Positions 1-11,000 of a DNA stretch of 50,544 nucleotides are shown here, in pieces; within the stretch, counting starts at the first letter, position 1, and each line of letters starts with the position of its first letter. A program made the translations under genes and the position numbers. Below the pieces are notes generated by a model. It made no database searches. It had not been told where the DNA came from and saw only the letters and a list, made by a program, of their open reading frames with translations. Location of the stretch: contig JAQGDQ010001164.1 in the NCBI GenBank assembly GCA_030141605.1, forward strand, positions 7,501 to 58,044, written 5' to 3'. Source of the stretch: Tubiluchus corallicola. Taxonomy: Eukaryota; Priapulida; Priapulimorpha; Priapulimorphida; Tubiluchidae.

Positions 1-480
1 GTCATCAATAGTGGGGCACTAGCACCTGCATTTTAGAAATGTATTGCAGAAAAACATGTGGTGTACTTCTCAGTTCAAATGTGTTAATTTGTGACGTACT
101 ACACACGTCTGACAGCTCATGCGTGAGCACAGCGATAAATTTGAATTTATACCTTAAAACTTTCCTAGCTGTAGCGCAATACACTGAATATCTTACAGTA
201 ACACCGTACTTCAATTTTCTCTTTCAAAAACATGTGCAATTCGCACACAGAGTATTTTTGATGTTGAAAATTATGTAAACTTGTGATGTCATCAGTAGAC
301 GCACTCGCCCGCCGTTAATTAAGTTTTCAAATTATTATTTAATTATCAGAAACGCTTTTGCAGTATTAATTGTTTTAAATTGTATACATTTTACCGGACT
401 TGAAAATGGGATAATATACGAAAAATCATCCTGTCTTCCTTTAAATCTAGGTAACCATATTTGCTACAAGATGCAGCCAT
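1..480 (+). repeat. Interspersed repeat family A, copy cut by window edge
   Basis: This stretch matches copies at 6300-6790, 25310-25960 (inverted) and 30290-30850. Shared landmarks are the run CTAGCACCTGCATTT, a block ending ATTATTTAATTATCAGAAA, and an end rich in AAAATCATCCTGTCTTCC followed by CTTTAAA. No coding frame is conserved among copies, so it looks like a non-autonomous mobile element. Its class is unknown. Confidence 0.6.
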
Positions 481-604
481 TCCTTAGTACGCACGAGAAG
501 TTTTTCTCAGTGCAACATATCTGAGTTACTGGTGAATCTGTCTCTGAAACTCTTGAGGTCCCCGAAGAAGAGGGGAAAGTAGCTGGACTGCCTGCCTGCC
601 TGCT

Positions 605-954
<350 letters not shown>

Positions 955-2048
955 AATTTCACATACTTCGTCATGATGTAGCCAATCGTACGAAAACATA
1001 AATAGCTATTAAGTCTATAGTTGTAACCTGAGCATAACCAACACCATGTTGATGCTGCCACCTCTTGGGCGTTTTCGCCATAAACTAAGTTTTTACAAAT
1101 ACACGGGTTCATTTTCATTGAGTAAAAATTGCATTTATCAAGTTTTGCGAACACTTTTGTAATGCCACTTGTACACCACACACGTCCATAGTGCTATCAG
1201 AGCAGACAGACAGTCACGCAGCATAAGCCTATCTGATTTTTAAAACATCTAATCACCGAAAATCAACTAATATCAGCAGAAACAAGAAAATAATGACGAA
1301 AAAAGAAAGAACAAAGGTAATCGAACATAAATAAATATACTTCCTGATAATGTATTAAAAACGTGAAATTTTTCAAACAAACATCTGGGAAATTTTATTA
1401 CTTCTGTATAGCGCTTTAACCAAAACTTATTAAAATTACTAATTAATAAATAAATAACTCGTTTCAATAATCTTCATGTAGTTAATAATCTTAATGTCAT
1501 TAAAATAAGCAAAAATTAATTATCTCAGTTTGTTCTGTGTTAAACAGTTTTTAACAAAAGTAGGATTACTAATTAATAAATAAATAACTCGTTTTTTATA
1601 TTAACGATACTTTATCTTTTTTATATAAATAATATAGTCCTACTCCTGTTATCAATTTATCATATCTCTTATAACCAGCTCATATATTTAACTTAACATT
1701 TATTTTAGTTAACTAATTAATTTTAGTAGGAAACGTCGTGTATTAATCCGAAAAGCATAAAAAAATAATCATTTTATCAAATTTTTATTAACAAAATTTT
1801 CTTTTTATAACAAAATCTGATTTCATAAATCCATTTTCCTACCGATACTCGATGTTGCAAAAAAAATTATAAAGTTTTCATAATAAAGTCTTTTGCAATA
1901 TTTTCGTTACAGAAAAATGTTAATTTTTTCCAGACAGTGGAATGGCCAATGTTTCTCAGAGCTGCAAAACTTCTTCCAGTACCAGTGCTCAAGGTTAATA
2001 ACCCTGAAAAAAGAAGAAAAAGACTCGGTTATCATAAAAAACAATTAT
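955..2048. other. AT-rich spacer, no gene seen
   Basis: Very AT-rich sequence with no convincing exon on either strand. A 30-bp direct repeat ending TAAATAAATAACTCGTTT occurs at 1435-1464 and 1565-1594. It lies downstream of the 3' end of the minus-strand basic-protein gene, so part may be its 3' flank. Confidence 0.5.
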
Positions 2049-2121
2049 GAAGTTGCTACAAAAAAACACATCTCCTAAAAAAATTGAAGTTGCTACAAAA
2101 AACACATCTCCTAAAAAAATT
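2049..2121. repeat. Tandem 36-37 bp duplication beside the basic-protein stop codon
   Basis: Two adjacent copies contain GAAGTTGCTACAAAAA and ACACATCTCCTAAAAAAATT. They would lie in the 3' untranslated region of the minus-strand gene ending at 2140. Confidence 0.8.
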
Positions 2122-2139
2122 AAATTTAGCGATTTGAAA

Positions 2140-2582
2140 CTATGAACAAACCTTTTGGCCCCATTGACCACCACCACCCTTCTGCTGGCTACTCTGTCCT
2201 CCTCCCTTTCCTGGTCGCTTTTGTTGCGGTTTCTGACCTTTTCCTTTCCCCCACCCTTTTCCCCCTCTCCTGCTTTTTCTTCGACCACCGAGCCTCCTTC
2301 TGGATCTTCTGGAGCGCCTTCTAGATCTTCTGGAGTATCTCCTGGACCTTCTGGAGCGTCTGTTCCTTCTAGATCTCCTGCGACCTCTCCTAGATCTCCT
2401 GCTGTAGCGGCTTTTGCGGCGTCGACTACGCCTCCTTTCGCTACGAGACCGCGAGCCTGTAGAACGTAAAAACAAATAAGCTAACAGTCTAAACAAAATT
2501 TACAAAACATAAGACTTACTCTACTAGTTTAAAGCTTTGACTTACGTATGCCCTCCATATCGTCCACGTTAAAGGTAGGCAT
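2140..2582 (-). CDS. Arg/Ser-rich basic protein, protamine-like (two exons)
   Basis: I model two coding exons on the minus strand: 2582-2546 (ATG, 12 codons plus one base) and 2456-2140 (to the stop). The 89-nt intron has a strong GTAAGT donor, a pyrimidine-rich tract and a CTACAG acceptor, and the phases join exactly. The 117-residue product starts with an acidic segment (MPTFNVDDMEGI). It then has about 55 residues of RS, RRS and RRRS runs, and ends in a Gly/Lys/Gln tail with two Trp and one Cys. Forty residues are Arg. Arg is encoded by mixed CGN and AGR codons, which argues for selection on protein rather than a DNA repeat. The composition resembles sperm nuclear basic proteins, which pack DNA in sperm nuclei; an RS-domain RNA-binding protein is the main alternative. 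Function is inferred from composition and promoter only; I recognise no named orthologue. Confidence 0.55.
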
Positions 2583-2690
2583 AGTGGTCAGATCAAGGAG
2601 GAAAGACCAAAACGATTTAACTCCTTTGAGTATCGGACGGAGAATGAACTTTCTTTCAAAAACAATAGCCACGAGCGCAAGGAAACAATC

Positions 2691-2769
2691 GTTTCTATGG
2701 TAACAGAGAATAATGGGCGTCCTCACGTCAGACTTGGTGACGTTTTGGCATACGTCACGCGTTGCGTCA
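2691..2769 (-). promoter_or_regulatory. Candidate promoter: X-box plus four CRE-like sites
   Basis: This lies 109-187 bases upstream of the basic-protein ATG. Positions 2691-2704 read GTTTCTATGGTAAC, a 12 of 14 match to the palindromic RFX X-box with one perfect half site. CRE-like sites follow: TCACGTCA (2723-2730, 7 of 8), TGACGTTT (2738-2745), ATACGTCA (2750-2757) and TTGCGTCA (2762-2769). CREM and RFX factors drive many spermatid genes in animals. No clear TATA box is seen. Confidence 0.45.
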
Positions 2770-3801
2770 TGGAAAATTTCCTACTGTATTTTGAGCACTG
2801 AGGTGCTTCTGTTATCCAGAAGTTATACTGTTACACACTGTATACTGTGCCACCATGATTAAGGGGCTTAGGCGAATAGACTCATAGAAACCCCGTATTT
2901 TGCCGTAAAATAATTGTCGGTTAAGGATTTAAACTTTACTATGGTTGGTGGGACAATCAACAATACAGCGAAAACACTCATAGAAATCTCAAATTTTCCA
3001 TAAAGAAATCGTGAATAAAGATTTAAACTTAACTAGGATTGGTGCGGTAAATACCATGGCAGGCAAATTATTTACTACTCTCGTGGTAGATAAATATCTA
3101 CGAATGTCGAGCCGTGTTCGCTTTTTAAAAAGTTTTAAACCACATACTCTAGTTTTTGAATCGAGAAATAAAGTAAAAAAATCCCACAAAATGTTATCTT
3201 TCCTAGTCAGTATTGGACAGAATTCGACTCCAGGGGGTGGAACTCCAAGATGACATGGCGGTCTTGAAATTGCGCATCATGAAAATCCATTTTACTATCG
3301 TTGTGTGACTGATTACTTAACTACAAATGTCAATTTTAATTATGCTATGCTAATGTCTGTAATGTTATGCTAACTAACTAAGTTAATGTCTGTAAACTAG
3401 TACTATATACCTATTATAGCATGTCATTTAACTCTCATAAAATAAAATACGCAAAAATTATATTGTACGGAGTTTTTTATCAGCACTAATAAAAATAGGG
3501 AACAAAATACACGTGCACAAAAATAACTAACTCACTAACAGCACTACACCCAAGGAGCACCTGTGACAGAAATCAAGGCTGTAGTGACCTCTACACGCTT
3601 TTAAACTGGCATTCCAGGTCAGCTGGCTTCCCACACCACGTGTAGGCCCAAACAAGACGTCTGGACCTACAAGAAAGGGTGAGTCACTGCTGACGTGGAA
3701 GCAGGGCGTGTAGAGAGCCCTACACCTGACTCCATCAGCATCCAATTGCGAAATGGTAAGCACTGAAAAATATAAAATCACACCAAAGTTATGATCACCT
3801 T
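2770..3801. other. Intergenic, no gene seen
   Basis: The only structure I see is a diverged direct repeat of about 100 bp (about 2880-2960 and 2980-3060), sharing a CTCATAGAAA start and a GATTTAAACTT core. Short open frames here lack splice or homology support. Confidence 0.4.
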
Positions 3802-4010
3802 CATCATCATCATTATCATTATCATCATCATTACCACCAAAATCATCATCATCAACAACAATATCGTCGTAGTCATCATCATCATCATCTACAAGAACAT
3901 CGTCGTCGTCATCATTATCAACAACAAATTGTCGTCGTCATCATCATCATCATTATCAATATCATCATCAACAGCAGCAACATCGTCGTCATCATCATCA
4001 TCATCGTCAA
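3802..4010. repeat. (ATC)n-type microsatellite
   Basis: TCA/ATC triplets interrupted by GTC and AAC variants. The Ile/Ser-rich frames across it are artefacts. Confidence 0.93.
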
Positions 4011-6295
4011 CTTTGATAGACACAAAAATAAATAGATTCATACATTAATAAAATGCGAACAATAAAATTATGTACATCTATTAAGTACGATTCTTTTGCC
4101 TGTACGTTTTGCATACAATGGACTACAGCAATAGTTAACCATGACGGCAGCTGTGACAGCAGCAGAAAAAATAAATAACAGGGAAAAGACTATGCTAACA
4201 GTGGTGATAATGAGGAGGTGATCAAAATAACAACAACGGTTGACGGCAATCACGATGATGACGGCAATGACATATTATAACCACAGCACGATGGCGACAG
4301 TAAAATTATTAAAAATAGCATGATTGGTTGTGACAGCAAGGGTAGTGATGACGACGTTCGAATGATGATGTCGGAGCATTGATAATGATGGTACGGTAAT
4401 AATGACAATAAAAAACTAAACAAATAATTTCTTGTAACCAATATTGTTATAGAGGGCGTTCCTGTATTTCACGAAAAATCCTTTTCATTAACCAGTGTTA
4501 CATTGTATTTAATAATGACAGTTTTCAGAATGCTTCTGCTATACTACTCATGCCATAGTTACTAATACTAGACTTATAATTTTACGCCAAATTGCATGTA
4601 TATATAGTCATTCTAAACGAGTCTAAATCAACATTTTGTGTTGTGCAGCTACAGCACTATCAACCATAAAGTTGGTACACCTCAACACTGCCGTGATAGT
4701 GGTCTGTACTATAAGCGTCTAATTGCAAAAAAATGAATAACAGTAAGTTACCAGACTTGTGGTAGCCCATAAAGGCACGGAACATTTCTAAACCACACAT
4801 TGTCTGCTATTGTACACTAAACACGGTCGCAACGTACGTGTTAATAAATTCTTTAACACATACAGCACCACGTACATTGAATTCCAGACTGTACATAGAA
4901 AAAGGGTGCGTACGATCGCGCTAGTGTAGACCAGAGTAAGCAACCCGATAAGTTAATGTAGGGTGATGAAACCTTGAGAGGATGTGGTTCGTTTTTTTGC
5001 TTTTGTCCAATTATATTGACCAACTTTGTTTTTGTAAGTGTGCAAGTAAACAGTTTCATTATATAGATTAGACTTTCGTGAGTAAAACAGTTCTTAAAAA
5101 GCACATAGTCTATAATGTTACACATAATTTATCATTTTGTTATGTCTGTGGTCACACACTAACACTGAAGTGCGGTGTTACAAAGATCAGTTTTTGGCAG
5201 AGTCCCATTCTTGAAGTGTTGAATAATATACTTCTAAAAGGTTTTTGACTACATACTAGACGTTTTGGGGTGCACATGGTTAGTCTACACGCTGCAACTC
5301 GCTAACTGGTGATGGTATTAGAGGTTATGGTTTCTTCAGGAGTAAATAAGTTAACTACAACTTTTTGATAATTTCAACTGCTGAATTTGCTTCCTAACTG
5401 TGCGTTAGTCTTTGCCACTTCCAGGCTGTGCAGAAAGCGCCATATATTGACACGACGTGCTTGGGACGCTTGATGGTTTGCAAAACTGAAATCAAAGTCA
5501 ACCATTTTGCAAGCAACGTAATGAACGCTGTGAGCACTGGTCCTAGATTGTGAACCGTAAAGTAGACTAAAAAAAGTTGTTATTGTCCAGAGGATTGTCT
5601 TTCCTGGTTGTTTAATACCTGTGGCCTTACGTTGTGTTTATTTGATTTACTATAAGTTGCATTATGTTTCCGTACATGACTTCACATTTTATAAGAAATT
5701 TGGTAGGTATCATTCATCAGTGATATTAAACGTCAAAATCTACTAAACCTTAGTCCTTGAAAATCTCGCTTAACCAATAACTTTAACTTAATCTCACGAA
5801 TTTAATTTCGGCCTCTCTTTTTCTTGCGTGTAATCTCACAAAATTAGTATGGGCCACTTTTTATTGTGTCTACACTCATTGTAATACTCATTAATTTTGT
5901 TTAAGTGCATGCTTAAAATAAATGCGGGGATTATCAGTTAGTATTTAGTGTGGAAATTGTGCACTTAATTACTTTTTAATTAATTACTTAATTAAATTAC
6001 TCTTTAATATACACAAATTTGTTTTTTATATTTAATTAGTTCAAGTTTCTGAATATATAATTCTGAATTTAATTCCATCGCGTGTTCGCTTTTGTTCGGA
6101 AATGCTAGCCAATTTTACACAGTGATAATATTCTTCACATGATTTCTATTTGCACTTTTATAGGCCTTGTCAAGACATGCTGCTAATGCCTGTTGCAAAA
6201 GACTGCAGTCTTCAGGGGTAAGTTCTCCAGGTCTTAAAATGTTGCAACGAATATATTACAACTCATGTAATCTCTTACCTTTACTGACTCAGATA
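4011..6295. other. Intergenic, no gene seen
   Basis: AT-rich sequence without a convincing exon, RNA gene or clear repeat boundary. The missing first exon of the downstream epimerase gene could lie here, but I could not identify it. Confidence 0.35.
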
Positions 6296-6795
6296 GTCAC
6301 AGCAAAGTCTCAGTTCTTCGCTGTTTCAAGCATTTTGCCATTTGCTAGTTAGACTGGCACTAGCACGTGCATTTCGGAAATGCATTGCACATAAAACAAT
6401 TGCTGTACCTCTCAGTTCAGATGTGTTAGTTTGTGACAAACTACACATGTTCAACAGCTGTGTAGTGAGCACAACACATGTGTGAACACAATGACAAATT
6501 TTAAATTTGAATTTTTGTAGTAAAAATGCCCAACAACACACTGAATCTCTTACAGTAGCACTGTACTTCAATTTTTATTTTCACAAACACATGCAGTGCG
6601 CTCGTGGAATATTTCTGCTGTCGCAGTATATCGCAGGAAGGCTTTTGCAGTATTAATTGTGTTAAAATGTATACTTTTTAATGGACTTGAGAATGGGGTA
6701 GTGTACGAAAAATCACCCTGTCTTCCTTTAAAGGAAAACAGGATGAGTTTCATGTCCTTTCACACTTTGAAGTACAGCAAAAAGCATGCATTTTA
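6296..6795 (+). repeat. Interspersed repeat family A copy
   Basis: Same order of landmarks as at 1-480: CTAGCACGTGCATTT, then TTTTGCAGTATTAATTGTG, then AATCACCCTGTCTTCCTTTA. No coding capacity is visible. Confidence 0.6.
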
Positions 6796-7235
6796 ACACT
6801 TACAATAATGCCAACTTTAGGGTTCGTGACAATCGAGCCCAGTTAGTGATGACATCAAAATTGAACATAATTTTCAACAGCACAAACATTTCACAAGCAT
6901 GTTGCATGTATTTGTGAAAGCAAAAATTGAATTACACTGCTGCTGTGCAACATTCAATGTGATATAATTCATGTGTCTTAAAGTCCACTTTTTCCTATAT
7001 CATTTAATTAGCTTCCTTGTGAATTGTTTTGTATAAATATGTTTTATTTCAGTCTGTCATATTGTAGATCTGTTTTGTAGCGCTATCTGGTGACAGTAAT
7101 TGTCAATTTATGCGCTTTAATTATCGTTATAACAAATTATCGTTATCATTATTATTATATGCATTAAACTCTGCAAATTTTAAGTTTAAAATTTAAATTT
7201 TAAGAGTAGCTCTGTGTTCATGCATGTGCTCTTGA

Positions 7236-7510
7236 CTATATGCTCCACATCACAATTGAACACATCTGTGCTGACCGGTACAGTGTCTGTTTTATGTTGT
7301 GCAACACTTTCCGAAATGCAGGCACTAGTGCCCGTCTAACTAGCGAATGGTGAAATGCATGTAACAGCAAAGAACTAGAGGTGCAAACATGTAATTGTGT
7401 TTGTGTAGTAATATTTCTTTTACGTAAGACATTTTTCAAAAAATGGCGTGTTTCCTTTCAATATTTTAAAGAGTAGGTTGCTTTGACCTACAGTTTAAGA
7501 TTGGGTCTGG
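7236..7510 (-). repeat. Family A fragment, inverted
   Basis: Contains GCACTAGTGCCCGTCTAAC, the AAATGCATGTAACAG motif and AGTTTAAGATTGGGTC, as in the inverted copy at 25740-25960. Confidence 0.5.
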
Positions 7511-7514
7511 TTTT

Positions 7515-7930
7515 GCTTTAATTAAAGCACAAGAAAACCTCCATTATAAAGCTTAAAAAATTTGTCTCGAAATTTTATACCACTAACATACTACCGTTTT
7601 TGGATATTGAATTACCCAATAGGCTCAAATATTTTAATTTATTGGTCTAGTTACATAAGTCTTTCCAGCAGGTAAGTGAAATGCTAAGTAATATAACTTT
7701 GCACGGAAATTTTTTTTGTGACATAATTTAACATTGCCTTTTCTTCCCCTGATTTCCCCTGCGTCATGTAATGGCACAGACAGAACTGTATTGTAGGAGA
7801 TTTAAAATGGAAACAAACAAAAAATCCTTTTAACGCAACTCTGATATCTGCATAAAATTGCTATAAAGTAATATAATTTTTTAAGGCAATTTTTCTGAAA
7901 CATTCTTCTTGTCCTTTAGTTTGCTTTAAC
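7515..7930 (+). repeat. Interspersed repeat family C copy
   Basis: Shares AAATTGCTATAAAGTAATAT, AAGCACAAGAAAAC and GTTACATAAGTCTTTC blocks with 13262-13545, 31260-31945 and, inverted, 48895-49440. It ends just before the first recognised epimerase exon. Confidence 0.55.
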
Positions 7931-8055
7931 CTATGACACACAAATATGAGAATTGTAATTTGCTTACTCTTCCTGCAAGGTTTTGCTACTTCCTCAATTG
8001 CTTGTTTTTTATCTGTATCTTCTACTTTTTTGATGAACTTTTTACTGTCCCGCAG

Positions 8056-11000
8056 GTTCCTGAGAAACTTTGGAAACTTGGCAAGTTGAATCACGTTGCG
8101 ATCGCCACGCCTAATTTAGAAAACAGCTGCAAATTCTACAGGGAAGTTTTAGGGGCCGACGTCAGCAAACCAGAGGCGAGTGTTCTTTTAATTGTTTCCT
8201 TTGAAACATGTTTAGCAGGGATAATAACTTCAATAGCTTATTGTAAATCAAAAGAAAATCAATTAAATAATAATTACCTTGGATACGTTAAACTTTCAAA
8301 GCAACGCGCGGCTCAGTGAATCTACTAAGATTGGCAACTGCGCCTTTTTGTCACATGCGCACGGCCGATAAATAGAAGGCGGTGCCGTGATAAGCATGAT
8401 CATGTACTGCAGTGTTAGCTTCTGACGTCATATGATGCGGAGTCCAGTTTCTTACGCATTTAAGCAGTACTGTAAAGCTTGACGTGCAAGGGAAGATGCC
8501 TGCCTTTGCAAAACTGTGGTTACTTTCTGACGTAAGCAATAGCTGTGTTCGGTTGCCGTTAATTAATTTTCTAAGCTAATTATTCAAATGTAAGAAAAAA
8601 TTGCTAAGTTTTATAGGCAAAAAAATGTACATTTTGGACAGTAAACTAAAATGAGATTGAGTCTTAACACTTCATGTTAAAAATTTCTATTTCGTGTTAG
8701 AATTCGTTTTTTCTGTAGCAGATCTTTAAACAAAGTAAATTGCTGCTTCTGCTGATAAATTCTCGTGTTTTATTAGAAGTTCTAATTTTTACTGATTGAT
8801 TCTTACTACAATAAATTCCATGTGTAGCTCAAATCTTCGCCTAACTCAAAGAGTTTCAGCAGAACGGATGAAATCCTTCGTTTTTTCCGCAAAACGACGT
8901 CGCTTTACTCAAATTTTCTCCTAACTGAAATAAAAAATTATGGCTCACTTAATCAGAATACGTGTAATTTACTTCGCCTAACTCAAAAATGCAATTTATA
9001 CTGAGGAAGAATAAAAAGTTTCGTACAACTCGAAAGCAGTATCGTTTTCTGGGAAAGTTCTGATGCCTTAAAAATCACCCCCCCCCCCCCCAATTCCAAA
9101 TTATGTTCTCCGGGGATTGATGTTTCCGAGAAAGTCTCAGTCGGCTACTATGTAGTAATGCTTGAAAGCGCGGAAGTGGAAGACATGTCTGGTAAAATGC
9201 TGCCCGATCAGTGCTGAAGATAATTGAATACTTGATGGAGAGTGTGTCAATAAGTGAACTATGCGCATAATGAACTGAAGTACATAAGACATTGGTAGCC
9301 CCACTGTCATATTGTTTAACAGTGTTGTGTACGTGTCCTTTTGTAACATAAAAAAATTGTGTTTCACAATATAATTTGTTATTCTTTACGTAATTGTCAT
9401 CAAATCTCGTCGTTTATGTACAGAAGAGTTGAACCTTCTGCCTTCTATTTAGCTCGCCATCTGGAGGAGGGGTTTAGAGTTTCTATGCTGGAAAATGGTC
9501 AACATCGCCTAACTCAAAGTTTTCTGTCCGGTTGGATTTGGTTTATGTGGGCTCCGCGGAGTTCATTGTGTTATATATATATATATGGTTATATATATAT
9601 CGCATTTTTATTAATGCAATGAAAATGCGTAAAAAATGGTATTACATCTAAAAACAACTTTACTTATAAAATGTACTAATCATATCATTGGGAGTGAGAG
9701 CAGCATTTAAATGTTTAATTTGATTTTCAGCCTCAAAAAGAACATGGAGTTTACACGGTTTTTGTGAGGCTTGGAGACACAAAAATTGAGGTAAGTCATC
9801 ATCATTAGTGCTTTCATTGTGCAAAACATAATTTGATTCCACACTGATGCCCAGGGCACTTTATTTATGACTTTAGTCATAAATTGCATAAATAGCTTAT
9901 TTAATACTAATTTCAGATTTTATTTATGACTATTTATGACGTGTCAAATTTTGACCAAAAATGCCATCCTGAGCTAAAAGAAATACATATTTTTAATCAG
10001 AATCTTGTATTTTGCCTTTCTTCGTTCTTCATTACATTAAAATGTAATAAAAATGTCTACTTTCATCATTCCAAGGCCTGAAGTTTCTCGTATTGTTTTG
10101 CATGCAGGCATCCCTCCAGACTGAAATCCGTGATCGTGTTTATAATAATTATAGTATCGGTTTTAATTTGTTTAGGATGACCTATAAAATTACTGCTCAT
10201 AAAAATCAATCTATTAATTAATTCGTACAGTCACAATTCGTAGCCACAATTAGTACAAGTAAATAATGTATTTTTTTAAATATCGATTTAAAATTTAATG
10301 TTGGAAAATACTATTGGCTATTACATCTTTCTAGGGAACCGTCACGTATGTTTTCTAATTAAAATTACATTAAGCAAAATAACTAAACAAGAAAAACAGT
10401 TAAATTTTAATGACAATGAAGCAACAAATTCTCCCAAAGATAAAATATGCTCAAATTCTAGCAGACGGCATTATTCTTATTTCTTGAGGATGAGGCAGTA
10501 AGGCACGGGAAACGCTTGCGGCAAACTCGAGCTAAAACCTACACCCAAGCCATTGACTTACGCCGCTTAGGGGTAAGCATCGAAGTTCGGTTCGATTCGA
10601 ATTCGAAAGTCACAAATTCGGTTCGATTCGAATTCGCTTTCTGGTAGAGAATGCTCACCCCTAACGCCGCTAGGATGAGAAAGGCACTGAAATGAACGTG
10701 CAAAGAAAAGAATTAGAAGTGTAGATTTCTGTTATTGTGCAGAGCGTAGGTTTGAGGCGGCAGAACTTTAGGACATTAAAATAGGTAAGCTGTCTTTAAT
10801 TCAAATTTTCGATGGAACGACAACGATTCTGTCGGTGCCTATTTATTTTTTCGCGGTAACGCGCTCATTTACTTTTTATTATTTAGGTTGCTTCTAGACG
10901 AGTTAATGACAGATAAACGCATCAGTTAGACAGTCTCAGTTACTGTGTTAGTCCACCAAACAGTCACGCGCAAGCTTCTTATGGACTGCCTGTGTGTGTG

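Noticed and set aside
2155-2469. Plus-strand Ser/Pro/Thr-rich frame opposite the basic-protein gene
   Set aside because: It has no splice or homology support, and its composition follows from the Arg codons on the other strand, where a consistent two-exon model exists.
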